A program made the position numbers and the translations under genes. The notes beneath the pieces were generated by a model. The model was given only the letters and a program-made list of their open reading frames with translations. It was not told the DNA's origin and made no database searches. A stretch of DNA of 64,000 bases, from NCBI RefSeq assembly GCF_016508255.1, contig NZ_JADVKT010000007.1, positions 62,001 through 126,000 of the forward strand. Reading direction: 5' to 3'. Positions within the stretch are counted from its first letter, which is position 1; the number at the start of each line of letters is the position of its first letter. Shown here piece after piece: positions 35,340-45,104 of the stretch. The DNA comes from Acinetobacter calcoaceticus. Its GTDB lineage: Bacteria > Pseudomonadota > Gammaproteobacteria > Pseudomonadales > Moraxellaceae.

Positions 35340-36605
35340 ATGCGCGTAATTGTATTAGGTAGCGGCGTTATTGGAGTGGCAAGTGCCTATTATCTGGCTC
35401 AACAAGGGGCTGAGGTCACTGTTCTTGATCGCCAGACAGGTCCTGCTGAAGAAACAAGTTTTGGTAATGCAGGTCAAATTTCGCCAGGGTATTCAACCCC
35501 TTGGGCAGCACCAGGAATTCCTTTTAAAGCTGTGAAGTGGATGTTCCAACACCATGCACCGCTTGCTATTAATTTAGATGGCAGCATGTGGCAATTACAG
35601 TGGATGGCGCAAATGCTAAAAAACTGTAATCCACAAAGTTATGCAGTCAACAAAGAACGTATGATGCGTGTGGCTGAATACAGCCGTGACTGCTTACGTG
35701 AATTAAGAAAAGATACAGGTATTAATTACGAAAACCGTGCGAAAGGCACTTTGCAGTTATTCCGTAAAGAAGCGCAAATGGAAGCGGTTCAACGCGACAT
35801 TAGTGTTCTACAAGAGTGTGGCGTAAGTTACGAATTATTAAATGGCAATGAGCTTGGTCGTGTAGAGCCAGCTTTAGCAAATACACAAGATAAACTGGTT
35901 GGTGGTTTGCATTTACCAAATGACGAGACAGGTGACTGTTATTTATTTACCAATGCTTTAGCTCAAATTGCTAAAGAATTAGGTGTTAACTTCCAGTTCA
36001 ACCAGAACGTAGAAAAATTGATTGTTGAAGGCGATGAAATTAAGGGCGTTCAAGTCAATGGTAAAGTTTTAACCGCAGATCGTTATGTTTTAGCGTTTGG
36101 TAGTTATTCACGTGATTTCTTGAAACCACTCGATTTACAGTTACCTGTATATCCTGTGAAAGGTTACTCGTTGACGATTCCAATTGTTGATCCAGCTTTT
36201 GCTCCACAATCTACCGTGCTTGATGAAACTTACAAAATTGCGATTACTCGTTTTGACCAACGTATTCGTGTAGGTGGAATGGCTGAGTTAAGTGGTTTCA
36301 ATTTAGGTCTTAACGACGACCGCCGTGCAACCTTGCAAATGGTGACTCAGGACTTGTTCCCGGGCGGTGATATGGCACAGGCATCTTTCTGGACTGGTTT
36401 ACGTCCAATGACGCCAGACAGTACCCCAATTATTGGTGCGACTCGCTTTAAAAATCTGTTCTTGAATACAGGTCACGGTACTTTAGGTTGGACAATGGCG
36501 TGTGGTTCAGGAAAATTAATCAGCGACATCGTATTGAATCATAAGACTGAAATCAGTACAGATGGTCTTTCAATTCAGCGCTATTCTCATGCACATGCTG
36601 CATAA
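35340..36605 (+). CDS. dadA: D-amino acid dehydrogenase
   Basis: FAD enzyme that oxidises D-alanine and other D-amino acids to keto acids, feeding electrons to the respiratory chain. The start at 35340 ([20 protein letters not shown]) gives 421 residues, and places the GSGVIG dinucleotide motif where it lies in E. coli DadA; the two upstream in-frame starts add only six residues. The C-terminal [17 protein letters not shown] is the DadA signature. Followed at 21 bp by alanine racemase. Confidence 0.95.
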   Translation: MRVIVLGSGVIGVASAYYLAQQGAEVTVLDRQTGPAEETSFGNAGQISPGYSTPWAAPGIPFKAVKWMFQHHAPLAINLDGSMWQLQWMAQMLKNCNPQSYAVNKERMMRVAEYSRDCLRELRKDTGINYENRAKGTLQLFRKEAQMEAVQRDISVLQECGVSYELLNGNELGRVEPALANTQDKLVGGLHLPNDETGDCYLFTNALAQIAKELGVNFQFNQNVEKLIVEGDEIKGVQVNGKVLTADRYVLAFGSYSRDFLKPLDLQLPVYPVKGYSLTIPIVDPAFAPQSTVLDETYKIAITRFDQRIRVGGMAELSGFNLGLNDDRRATLQMVTQDLFPGGDMAQASFWTGLRPMTPDSTPIIGATRFKNLFLNTGHGTLGWTMACGSGKLISDIVLNHKTEISTDGLSIQRYSHAHAA

Positions 36606-36625
36606 CGGACGTTAGGAAATTAATC

Positions 36626-37729
36626 ATGCCTCGTCCTATTACCGCAGTCATCCACCGTCAAGCCTTACAAAACAACTTGGCAGTAGTACGCAAGGCTATG
36701 CCAAACAGTAAGGTCTTTGCCGTTGTAAAAGCAAATGCTTATGGACATGGAATTGAACGTGTCTATGAAGCATTTAAAGCAGCAGATGGCTTTGCCTTAC
36801 TTGATCTTGATGAAGCAAAACGAATTCGTGCTCTAGGTTGGACAGGTCCAATTTTGTTGCTCGAAGGGATTTTTTCTCCTCAAGACTTATTTGATTGTGT
36901 GCAGTATCAACTCAGTTTCACCATTCATAGTGAAGAGCAAATTGAGTGGGTTCAAAAGCATCCTTATCAGGCACAATTTGATGTTTGCCTAAAAATGAAC
37001 AGTGGCATGAACCGTCTTGGTTTTAAACCACAGCACTATGTTCAGGTATGGGAACGTTTAAATAATTTAGCAAACGTCTCCAAGATTACGCACATGATGC
37101 ATTTTTCAGATGCAGATGGCGATCGTTTTGGCCAGCAAGGTATTGATTATCAAATCACTGCATTTGAAGACATTATTAAGGATTTACCGGGTGAAAGATC
37201 GGTAAGTAATAGTGCGGCAATTCTGCGCTATCAAGACCAGCTCAAATCAGACTATGCACGTAGCGGCATCATGCTTTATGGCAGCTCGCCAGACTACCCG
37301 ACGCATAGTATTGAGGACTGGGGCTTACAACCGACCATGAGCTTACGCAGCGAAATTATTTCCGTTCAGCATTTAGAACCGAATGAAAGCGTAGGTTATG
37401 GCTCAAACTTTGTCTCAGAGCAACCCATGACGATTGGAATTGTGGCTTGTGGCTATGCCGATGGTTATCAGCGTATTTCACCGACAGGTACACCAGTTTT
37501 AGTGGACTCGGTACGCACTCGTACAATTGGTCGAGTCAGCATGGATATGTTGGCAGTCGATTTAACACATATTGAAAATGCCAAAGTCGGTAGTGAGGTC
37601 GTGCTTTGGGGCCAATCTAGTACAGGCGTCGTTTTGCCTATTGATGATGTCGCAGTTTCATCCGGTACGGTGGGCTATGAACTGATGTGTGCCGTCACCG
37701 CCCGTGTTCAATTTATTAATCAGGTATAA
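36626..37729 (+). CDS. dadX: Catabolic alanine racemase
   Basis: PLP enzyme that converts L-alanine to D-alanine for DadA. 367 residues. The PLP lysine is in AVVKANAYGHG (residues ~33-43) and the second catalytic tyrosine is in SVGYGSNFVSEQ. The place after dadA indicates the catabolic DadX form rather than the biosynthetic Alr; sequence alone does not separate them. RidA starts 10 bp after the stop. Confidence 0.93.
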   Translation: MPRPITAVIHRQALQNNLAVVRKAMPNSKVFAVVKANAYGHGIERVYEAFKAADGFALLDLDEAKRIRALGWTGPILLLEGIFSPQDLFDCVQYQLSFTIHSEEQIEWVQKHPYQAQFDVCLKMNSGMNRLGFKPQHYVQVWERLNNLANVSKITHMMHFSDADGDRFGQQGIDYQITAFEDIIKDLPGERSVSNSAAILRYQDQLKSDYARSGIMLYGSSPDYPTHSIEDWGLQPTMSLRSEIISVQHLEPNESVGYGSNFVSEQPMTIGIVACGYADGYQRISPTGTPVLVDSVRTRTIGRVSMDMLAVDLTHIENAKVGSEVVLWGQSSTGVVLPIDDVAVSSGTVGYELMCAVTARVQFINQV

Positions 37730-37739
37730 GGAAATCCGA

Positions 37740-38099
37740 ATGTCTAATTCAGATATACAAAAGATTAACACTAACGAAGTCATGAGCGCCGTGACTGTTT
37801 TTAACAAAGTGGTTTATTTGTCAGGTCAGGTACCTAAAAATACCGAGCAAGACGTGGCAGGCCAAACTCGTGAAATTCTTGCAACGATTGATGAACTTTT
37901 GGCGCTTGCCGATACTGATAAATCTCGCTTGCTCTCTGCGCAGCTCTATTTAAAAAATCTTTCTGACTTTTCAACCGTAAATGCCATTTGGGTTGACTGG
38001 TTAAAAGGGTGTGTTGCTCCATCGCGTGCCACAATTCAGGCCGATTTGGTTAATCCAGACTGGCTCATTGAAATTGCCGTGACGGCAGCACAAAAGTAA
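37740..38099 (+). CDS. RidA-family reactive imine deaminase
   Basis: A 119-residue trimeric YjgF/YER057c/UK114 protein. The start at 37740 (MSNSDIQKINTNEV) follows ATAAGGAAA; an earlier ATG lies inside alr. The NKVVYLSGQVPKNTEQD segment and the arginine in APSRATIQADLVNP, which holds the substrate carboxylate, are present. RidA hydrolyses the 2-aminoacrylate or imines made by PLP enzymes and by DadA, so its place here is logical. A degenerate second copy of its 3' end is at 39857. Confidence 0.9.
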   Translation: MSNSDIQKINTNEVMSAVTVFNKVVYLSGQVPKNTEQDVAGQTREILATIDELLALADTDKSRLLSAQLYLKNLSDFSTVNAIWVDWLKGCVAPSRATIQADLVNPDWLIEIAVTAAQK

Positions 38100-38189
38100 T
38101 TCGTTTTTACTCCAAAAATGATGATGTATCTAACAGAAGGAAGATAGGTACGGTTTATCCAGTCATTTTTTGGTGAACAGGTTCAGTGA

Positions 38190-38221
38190 CCTATGGCATA
38201 CGGTTCGATTTTCGCCATAGG
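38190..38221 (+). promoter_or_regulatory. Leader hairpin before first permease
   Basis: CCTATGGC/GCCATAGG perfect stem with ATACGGTTCG in the loop. The loop and the ATAGGTTGCTGAT flank recur before the second permease, where the paired bases differ but a stem is kept. Confidence 0.5.
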
Positions 38222-38261
38222 TTGCTGATCTTAACAAAGGAATTCAAAAAGGAATTTTAAT

Positions 38262-39701
38262 ATGACAACGGCTCGTCATTCAGATACGGAAAATTCTCCT
38301 GATCATCTGCAACGAAAACTGTCTAACCGTCATTTACAACTGATTGCAATTGGCGGTGCAATTGGAACCGGCCTATTTATGGGCTCGGGTAAAACCATCT
38401 CCCTTGCAGGTCCTTCAATCCTTTTGATCTATATGATCATTGGAGGAATGTTCTTTTTCTTAATGCGTGCAATGGGCGAGTTGCTCCTTGCAAATCTGCA
38501 TTACAAATCTTTTGTGGATATGGCTCATGACCTGATTGGTCCTTGGGCTGGTTATTATTTGGGCTGGACCTATTGGTTAGGTTGGGTGCTGGTGGGTATT
38601 GCGGACCTTTCAGCGGTCATCAACTATTTAGGTTTCTGGCTGCCCGATGGTGCGAGCTTTTCTCCAACACAACAAGCCATGATTAGTGCAGGCTGTGTGT
38701 TGTTTGTGATGGGACTTAACCTTCTGACAGTACGTTTATTTGGTGAAATTGAATTTTGGTTTGCACTCATTAAGATCTTGGCGATTATTGGCCTGATCGG
38801 AGTGGGTGGTTACATGATTTTCAGCCATTTCCAAGCTCCTCAAGGTGCTGTAGCAAGCATGAGTAATGTTTGGTCGCATGGTGGTTTATTCCCGAAAGGT
38901 ACTGAAGGCTTCTTGGCTGGTTTCCAGATTGCCGTGTTTGCTTTTGTCGGAGTTGAACTTGTAGGTACAACGGCTGCTGAAACTAAAGATCCAGAGAAGA
39001 ATTTACCGAAGGCAATTAACGCGATTCCGATACGTATTATTTTGTTCTATGTATTAGCGCTCTTTATTGTGATGTCAGTAACACCATGGGATCACATTCG
39101 CGCAGATAAAAGCCCGTTTGTTGAGTTATTCTTAAATGCGGGTATTCCGGTTTCTGCCATCATTATGAATTTGGTGGTCCTATCTTCGGTGATGTCTTCA
39201 ATGAACAGCGGTGTGTTTTCAACCAGTCGTATGCTGTTCGGTTTATCAAAAGATGGTCAGGCACCGGGTGCATTTAGCCGTTTATCAAAACGTGCAGTAC
39301 CTTCAAATGGTTTGATTTTCTCATGTATTTTCATTATGGGTGGAGCTGTGCTTCAGTACTTTGTTCCAAACACAATGGAAGCATTTACCTTGGCAAGTTC
39401 CCTCTGTGTGATTCTATTCATTAGTGTCTGGAGTCTCATCATGGTGTGTTATTTACGCTACCGTAAATTACGCCCTGAATTACATGAAAAATCGACTTTT
39501 AAAATGCCAGGTGGTGTTTGGATGAGCTATGTGGTTCTGGCATTTATGCTGTTCACTTTAGTCATCTTGGCACTTGAGCCAGATACATTAAAAGCACTGT
39601 ATGTCAGTCCAGTCTGGTTGGCCATTTTAGGGGTCACCTATCATGTGCTCTATAAACCGCGCTTGAAAAAACTAGGACGTGAACTCGTCAACGATCATTA
39701 A
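38262..39701 (+). CDS. cycA: D-alanine/D-serine/glycine permease, first copy
   Basis: APC-superfamily proton symporter of 479 residues with 12 helices. It is close to E. coli CycA: RHLQLIAIGGAIGTGLFMGS at helix 1, GPWAGYYLGWTYW, ELVGTTAAETKDPEKNLPKA and SVTPWDHI. Importing D-alanine and glycine fits the preceding dadA-dadX-ridA genes. A second copy follows 370 bp downstream. Confidence 0.92.
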   Translation: MTTARHSDTENSPDHLQRKLSNRHLQLIAIGGAIGTGLFMGSGKTISLAGPSILLIYMIIGGMFFFLMRAMGELLLANLHYKSFVDMAHDLIGPWAGYYLGWTYWLGWVLVGIADLSAVINYLGFWLPDGASFSPTQQAMISAGCVLFVMGLNLLTVRLFGEIEFWFALIKILAIIGLIGVGGYMIFSHFQAPQGAVASMSNVWSHGGLFPKGTEGFLAGFQIAVFAFVGVELVGTTAAETKDPEKNLPKAINAIPIRIILFYVLALFIVMSVTPWDHIRADKSPFVELFLNAGIPVSAIIMNLVVLSSVMSSMNSGVFSTSRMLFGLSKDGQAPGAFSRLSKRAVPSNGLIFSCIFIMGGAVLQYFVPNTMEAFTLASSLCVILFISVWSLIMVCYLRYRKLRPELHEKSTFKMPGGVWMSYVVLAFMLFTLVILALEPDTLKALYVSPVWLAILGVTYHVLYKPRLKKLGRELVNDH

Positions 39702-39709
39702 GTTTTATT

Positions 39710-39741
39710 AAAAAGCCAATCAATCATGATTGGCTTTTTTC
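39710..39741 (+). terminator. Terminator after first permease
   Basis: AAAAAGCCAATC/GATTGGCTTTTTT stem with AATCAT loop. Confidence 0.82.
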
Positions 39742-39856
39742 ATATTTTTTGAATTTTTTATCGGAATAATGTTGTTTATTTTTGAATCAATAGAGAAGTT
39801 TAGAGGGGGGCGTAAAAGCGACATCTAGCATTATCGCATGCTACACTCCGGCTAAT

Positions 39857-39910
39857 CTGGAGAATCCGGATATGTTAATTAAAATTGCCGTGAAGGCATT
39901 ACATAAATAA
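39857..39910 (+). pseudogene. ridA 3'-end remnant
   Basis: In frame it reads LENPDMLIKIAVKALHK and a stop, against LVNPDWLIEIAVTAAQK and a stop at the end of RidA (11 of 17 identical). It shows the permease copy was made by a duplication that began inside ridA. Confidence 0.7.
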
Positions 39911-39990
39911 TGTGACTTAAAAAAACAGGACAAACGATTTATCAATTAAGGAAAAATATACTTGAACATCTTGTCCTGAGGTATAGACTC

Positions 39991-40034
39991 AGCAACCCAC
40001 GATATACGGTTCGTTTTTCTCCCTATAGGTTGCT
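39991..40034 (+). promoter_or_regulatory. Leader hairpin before second permease
   Basis: AGCAACC/GGTTGCT stem with the same ATACGGTTCG loop as the first permease leader. Confidence 0.5.
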
Positions 40035-40071
40035 GATTTAAGTTAAGCAAAATATAAAAAGGACTTCAAAT

Positions 40072-41505
40072 ATGACAATGGTTCATCATCCAGATGAGGC
40101 AGGCTCCCCTGATCATTTACAACGGAAATTAAATAATCGCCATCTACAAATGATTGCAATTGGCGGTGCAATTGGAACCGGCTTATTTATGGGCTCGGGC
40201 AAAACCATCTCCCTCGCTGGTCCTTCAATTCTCGTGATTTACATGTTAATTGGTGGCATGTTCTTTTTTCTAATGCGTGCATTAGGTGAACTACTGCTCG
40301 CTAACTTACATTACAAATCATTTGTGGACATGGCATATGATTTGATTGGTCCATGGGCTGGCTATTATATAGGCTGGACTTATTGGTTAGGCTGGGTACT
40401 GGTCGGTATTGCTGATTTGTCTGCGGTCATTAACTATTTAAGTTTCTGGCTTCCCGAAGGCGCCAGTTTCTCACCAATACAACAGGCCATGATTAGTGCA
40501 GGCTGTGTACTATTCATTTTAGGGCTTAACCTTCTTACGGTGAAGTTGTTTGGTGAAGTTGAATTCTGGTTTGCACTCATTAAGATTTTGGCCATTATTG
40601 GCCTGATTGGAGTCGGTGGCTACATGATCCTCACTCATTTTCAAGCTCCGCATGGTGAGGTTGTGAGTGTAAGTAACGTGTGGTCGCACGGTGGTATATT
40701 TCCAAAAGGCGTAAGTGGATTTTTGGCAGGTTTCCAGATTGCCGTGTTTGCGTTTATTGGCGTTGAACTGATTGGTACAACAGCTGCTGAAACGAAAGAT
40801 CCAGAGAAAAATCTACCGAAAGCAATTAACGCGATTCCAGTGCGTATTATCCTATTTTATGTGTTGGCACTTTTTGTGGTGATGTCCGTGACACCATGGG
40901 ATCATATTCGTGCAGATAAAAGCCCATTTGTTGAGTTGTTCTTAAATGCGGGTATTCCGGTTTCTGCAATCATCATGAACTTGGTGGTGCTATCTTCAGT
41001 GATGTCTTCAATGAACAGCGGTGTGTTTTCAACCAGTCGTATGCTGTTCGGTTTATCAAAAGATGGTCAGGCACCGGGTGCATTTAGCCGTTTATCAAAA
41101 CGTGCAGTACCTTCAAATGGTTTGATTTTCTCATGTATTTTCATTATGGGTGGAGCTGTGCTTCAGTACTTTGTTCCAAACACAATGGAAGCATTTACCT
41201 TGGCAAGTTCCCTCTGTGTGATTCTCTTTATTAGTGTATGGCTTCTGATCATGGCATGCTATTTACGTTACCGTAAGTTGAGTCCTGAGCTTCACGCAGC
41301 ATCAACCTTTAAAATGCCGGGTGGCGTCTTAATGGCGTATGTTGTCATTGCATTTTTCTTGTTCACTTTAGTGATTTTGGCACTAGAGCCAGATACTTTG
41401 AAAGCACTCTATGTGAGTCCCTTGTGGCTAGTTGTTTTAGGTGTTAGCTATCATGTGTTTTATAAACCACGCATGAAAAAACTAGGCCAAGAAAGTTTTG
41501 ATTAA
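40072..41505 (+). CDS. cycA: D-alanine/D-serine/glycine permease, second copy
   Basis: A 477-residue paralogue of the preceding permease with the same CycA motifs and nearly the same sequence throughout; changes cluster at the N-terminus (MVHHPDEAGSPDH), the 190-215 loop and the C-terminal 60 residues. A 227-bp stretch (40999-41225) is identical to 39189-39415, pointing to recent gene conversion. It has its own leader and terminator. Different affinity or induction between copies is inference. Confidence 0.9.
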   Translation: MTMVHHPDEAGSPDHLQRKLNNRHLQMIAIGGAIGTGLFMGSGKTISLAGPSILVIYMLIGGMFFFLMRALGELLLANLHYKSFVDMAYDLIGPWAGYYIGWTYWLGWVLVGIADLSAVINYLSFWLPEGASFSPIQQAMISAGCVLFILGLNLLTVKLFGEVEFWFALIKILAIIGLIGVGGYMILTHFQAPHGEVVSVSNVWSHGGIFPKGVSGFLAGFQIAVFAFIGVELIGTTAAETKDPEKNLPKAINAIPVRIILFYVLALFVVMSVTPWDHIRADKSPFVELFLNAGIPVSAIIMNLVVLSSVMSSMNSGVFSTSRMLFGLSKDGQAPGAFSRLSKRAVPSNGLIFSCIFIMGGAVLQYFVPNTMEAFTLASSLCVILFISVWLLIMACYLRYRKLSPELHAASTFKMPGGVLMAYVVIAFFLFTLVILALEPDTLKALYVSPLWLVVLGVSYHVFYKPRMKKLGQESFD

Positions 41506-41520
41506 TTATTACTAATTTCA

Positions 41521-41552
41521 AAAAAGCCAATCATCCGTGATTGGCTTTTTTA
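41521..41552 (+). terminator. Terminator after second permease (bidirectional)
   Basis: AAAAAAGCCAATCA/TGATTGGCTTTTTT stem; nearly the same sequence as the terminator of the first permease. It also faces the convergent LysR gene. Confidence 0.85.
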
Positions 41553-41562
41553 TTTACACTCT

Positions 41563-42438
41563 CTAATCAACCAATAAATGCTGATATTTATCGGCTTGTT
41601 TACGCAAATAGTCCCAAACCAACTTAATGCGCGGTTCATGCTGTAAATCAACAAAAGTCAGCATCCAGAAGGTATGAGTAAAGCGAACTTGCTGCTCTAA
41701 AACAACGTCCAGTTCTGGTTTATCATCTGCTAAAAACTTGGGCAAAATCGCAAGGCCTGCACCAGCACTCACCGCAATTTGTTGAGCCAAAATACTACTG
41801 CTACGGAAGTTGGCATTCAGCTTCAAGGGTAAGCGTTCTAAACAGTACAACTCTGGGCTATACACCAGATCATCAATATAGTTCACAAAGCGGTGTTGGG
41901 TTAAATCTTCTAAACCACGAATGGGCGGATTCTGCGCCAGATAGTTTTGGCTGCCATAAATTTTTAAACAATAGTCAGATAGCCGCGTAATGATGTAGGG
42001 ACCAGACGTTGGACGATCAATCGTCACCACAATATCTGCTTCACGGTGCGAAAGCTTAATCATTTTAGGCACTGGAATCAGGTCGATGGTGAGCAATGGA
42101 TACTGGATGGAGAACTCAGCCAGTAAGCGGGCTAAAAACGCAGTACCAAAACCTTCTGGTGTGCCAATTCGCACACGTCCTTGCAAGGGTTGATGTGGTT
42201 TTTCAATTTGTAAGAAAGCTTGTTCCATTTGCTCAACTCGAGGAACAAGTGCCATGCCTTCTAAAGTCAATTCATACCCCGTTGCCTCACGCTTAAATAA
42301 CGTGGTGCCTAAAGCGAGTTCTAGAGCCTGAATTCGTCTAGCCACCGTACTATGCTCAACGCCAATAATACGTGCGGCATTGGTTAAAGTTTTTGTACGT
42401 GCTAAAACCAGAAAAAATTGTAGATGATCCCAATCCAT
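41563..42438 (-). CDS. LysR-family regulator of valine degradation
   Basis: LysR-type regulator of about 291 residues (MDWDHLQFFLVLARTKTLTN; an ATG two codons earlier is equally possible). The HTH holds AARIIGVEHSTVARRIQALE, and the C-terminal part is the substrate-binding domain. It is divergent from mmsA and most likely controls it. Two imperfect copies of a GTGCA...TTGCAC dyad lie between the genes. Confidence 0.87.
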   Translation of the reverse strand: MDWDHLQFFLVLARTKTLTNAARIIGVEHSTVARRIQALELALGTTLFKREATGYELTLEGMALVPRVEQMEQAFLQIEKPHQPLQGRVRIGTPEGFGTAFLARLLAEFSIQYPLLTIDLIPVPKMIKLSHREADIVVTIDRPTSGPYIITRLSDYCLKIYGSQNYLAQNPPIRGLEDLTQHRFVNYIDDLVYSPELYCLERLPLKLNANFRSSSILAQQIAVSAGAGLAILPKFLADDKPELDVVLEQQVRFTHTFWMLTFVDLQHEPRIKLVWDYLRKQADKYQHLLVD

Positions 42439-42459
42439 TTTCATTTTTGTTATTGTCCC

Positions 42460-42496
42460 TGTGCATATTTGCACAACAATCGTGCATGAATTTGCA
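42460..42496. promoter_or_regulatory. Candidate LysR binding region for mmsA
   Basis: TGTGCATATTTGCACA (42460-42475) is a perfect dyad of T-N11-A type; GTGCATGAATTTGCAT follows at about 42482-42497 as a weaker second copy. Paired sites are usual for LysR activators. Confidence 0.55.
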
Positions 42497-42610
42497 TTGG
42501 TGGTCAAAGGTTTCTTTGTTAGTCTCAAATGAAACTGAAATAAAGAAAATCCCGCACATGGGTATTTTCTAATAAGTGAACACAATAAAAATATGGCCTA
42601 CGGAGAGGTT

Positions 42611-44128
42611 ATGAACACAATCCAAAAAATCGAATTGGAAACCGCTAAATTACTCATTAACGGAAATTTTATCGAATCTGAAACACAGGAATGGCAAGAC
42701 ATTGTTAACCCTGCAACTCAGGAAGTGATTGGTCGTGTACCATTTGCAACGGTTCAAGAAGTCGATGCTGCTATTCAAGCTGCACAAGATGCTTTTGCTT
42801 CTTGGCGTCAAACCCCAATTCAGGCACGCATGCGCATCATGCTTAAACTGCAAGATTTGATTCGTGCCAACATGAAGGAAATTGCGCAAGTACTGACGGC
42901 TGAACAAGGCAAAACCTTGGCAGATGCTGAAGGCGATATTCAACGTGGTTTAGAAGTGGTGGAACATGCTTGTTCAATCGGTACTCTACAAATGGGTGAA
43001 TATGTCGAGGGTGTGGCACGTGGTGTAGACACTTATACCTTGCAGCAACCTTTGGGTGTGTGTGCTGGGATTACGCCGTTTAACTTTCCAGCGATGATTC
43101 CGCTGTGGATGTTCCCAATGGCGATCGTTTGTGGCAACACCTTCGTTTTAAAACCATCAGAACAAGACCCGTTATCGACCATGATGCTCGTTGAACTTGC
43201 GATTCAAGCAGGTATTCCGGCAGGTGTGCTGAATGTTGTGCATGGTGGTAAAGAAGTGGTTGACCGTTTGTGTACCCATAAAGACATTAAAGCCATTTCA
43301 TTTGTTGGCTCAACTGCGGTTGGAACGCATGTTTATAACCTTGCTGGGCAACATGGCAAACGCGTGCAGTCGATGATGGGTGCAAAAAACCATGTGGCTG
43401 TTATGCCAGATGCCAATAAAGAACAAACCTTAAATGCTTTGGTCGGTGCTGCATTTGGTGCTGCTGGGCAACGCTGTATGGCATTGTCGGTTGCAGTCAT
43501 GGTGGGTGAAAGCAAACAGTGGATTCAAGAATTAGTCGAAAAAGCGAAAACCTTAAAAGTAAATGCGGGCCATGAGCCAAATACTGACATTGGTCCAGTT
43601 ATTTCAAAACGTGCCAAAGCGCGTGTGCTTGATTTAATTAATAGCGGTGTCGAGCAAGGTGCTGAGTTGCTACTCGATGGTCGTGATGTGCAAGTTCAAG
43701 GCTATGAATCGGGCAACTTTGTTGGTGCGACAATTTTTAGTGGCGTAACTACCGACATGCGCATTTATAAAGAAGAAGTCTTTGGACCTGTACTTTCAAT
43801 TATTTGTGTAGACACACTTGAGGAAGCGATTGCGCTCATCAATGCCAATCCATTTGGTAACGGTGTAGGTCTATTTACACAAAGCGGTGCGATTGCACGT
43901 ACTTTCCAAAACATGATTGATATTGGTCAGGTTGGTATCAATATTCCAATTCCTGTACCAGTACCTTTCTTTAGTTTTACGGGTTCAAGAGGCTCAAAAC
44001 TTGGTGATTTGGGACCATATGGCAAACAAGCTGTGCAGTTCTATACCCAAACTAAAACGATTACCAGTCGTTGGTTTGAAGATAGCCATGAAGTTGGCGG
44101 TGTAAATACAACAATTAATTTACGTTAA
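42611..44128 (+). CDS. mmsA: Methylmalonate-semialdehyde dehydrogenase
   Basis: CoA-acylating aldehyde dehydrogenase that turns (methyl)malonate semialdehyde into propionyl-CoA or acetyl-CoA and CO2. The start at 42611 follows CGGAGAGG; an ATG at 42593 lies before that site and is rejected. 505 residues. The NAD-binding GSTAVGTHVYNLA and the catalytic cysteine in FGAAGQRCMALS are present, the RCMA context being typical of MmsA. First gene of the valine operon. Confidence 0.95.
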   Translation: MNTIQKIELETAKLLINGNFIESETQEWQDIVNPATQEVIGRVPFATVQEVDAAIQAAQDAFASWRQTPIQARMRIMLKLQDLIRANMKEIAQVLTAEQGKTLADAEGDIQRGLEVVEHACSIGTLQMGEYVEGVARGVDTYTLQQPLGVCAGITPFNFPAMIPLWMFPMAIVCGNTFVLKPSEQDPLSTMMLVELAIQAGIPAGVLNVVHGGKEVVDRLCTHKDIKAISFVGSTAVGTHVYNLAGQHGKRVQSMMGAKNHVAVMPDANKEQTLNALVGAAFGAAGQRCMALSVAVMVGESKQWIQELVEKAKTLKVNAGHEPNTDIGPVISKRAKARVLDLINSGVEQGAELLLDGRDVQVQGYESGNFVGATIFSGVTTDMRIYKEEVFGPVLSIICVDTLEEAIALINANPFGNGVGLFTQSGAIARTFQNMIDIGQVGINIPIPVPVPFFSFTGSRGSKLGDLGPYGKQAVQFYTQTKTITSRWFEDSHEVGGVNTTINLR

Positions 44129-44139
44129 GGGGATCATGG

Positions 44140-45030
44140 ATGAATATCGCCTTTATCGGTCTAGGAAATATGGGCGGCAGAATGGCCCAGAACTTACTTA
44201 AAGCCGGAATCAAAGTTTATGGTTATGACCTCAGTGAAGTGGCGATTCAGCACTTTGCCGAGGCAGGTGGTGTGGTGTGTGATAGCCCTCAGGCAGCAGC
44301 GAAACACGCGGATGTGGTCATTAGCATGTTGCCTGCGGCAAAACATGTAAAAGAGGTTTACTTAGGCGAAAATGGTGTTTTAGAAGTGCTAAAAGCAGGT
44401 AGCTTATGCATTGATAGCAGTACCATTGACCCGCAAACCATTAAAGATATTGCCGCTGTTGCACAGAGTAAAAATATTAAAGTCTGTGATGCGCCAGTTT
44501 CAGGTGGAACCATTGGTGCTCAAGCAGGAACCTTAACCTTTATGGTGGGTGCCGATGAGCAAACCTTTAATGAAGTGAAACCTGTTCTAAGTTACATGGG
44601 CAAAAATATTGTTCATTGTGGCGAGGTTGGTGCAGGTCAAATTGCCAAAATCTGCAATAACCTGATTTTAGGTATTTCAATGGCTGCTGTTGCCGAAGGT
44701 ATGGCACTCGGTGTGAAGTTAGGCATTGACCCACAAGCATTGGCAGGCGTCATTAACACCTCAAGCGGTCGTTGCTGGAGCTCGGATGTGTGTAACCCAT
44801 GGCCGCATATTAATGAAAATGCGCCAGCATCTCGAGGTTATCAAGACGGTTTTGCGACTCAGCTGATGCTGAAAGATTTAGGACTCGCTGTTGAGGCCGC
44901 GGGCCAAGTCAAACAGCCAGTTGTATTAGGTGGCATGGTACAGCAGCTCTATCAGCAAATGTGCATGCGTGGTAATGCTCATCTTGATTTTTCGAGCATT
45001 ATTCATCAATACCTGCCACAAGAAGCATAA
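44140..45030 (+). CDS. mmsB: 3-hydroxyisobutyrate dehydrogenase
   Basis: NAD-dependent oxidation of 3-hydroxyisobutyrate to methylmalonate semialdehyde. 296 residues. The Rossmann motif GLGNMGGRMAQNLL is at 7-20, the substrate motif DAPVSGGTIGAQAGTL follows at about 118-133, and the catalytic lysine is in GQIAKICNNLI. It follows mmsA by 11 bp. Confidence 0.95.
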   Translation: MNIAFIGLGNMGGRMAQNLLKAGIKVYGYDLSEVAIQHFAEAGGVVCDSPQAAAKHADVVISMLPAAKHVKEVYLGENGVLEVLKAGSLCIDSSTIDPQTIKDIAAVAQSKNIKVCDAPVSGGTIGAQAGTLTFMVGADEQTFNEVKPVLSYMGKNIVHCGEVGAGQIAKICNNLILGISMAAVAEGMALGVKLGIDPQALAGVINTSSGRCWSSDVCNPWPHINENAPASRGYQDGFATQLMLKDLGLAVEAAGQVKQPVVLGGMVQQLYQQMCMRGNAHLDFSSIIHQYLPQEA

Positions 45031-45104
45031 CGGTAAAGCCAAAGGATGGCTTTAAACAAATGAAACCCTGTCGTGAATAACAAATCCAGACTGAGGGAAA
45101 AGAT

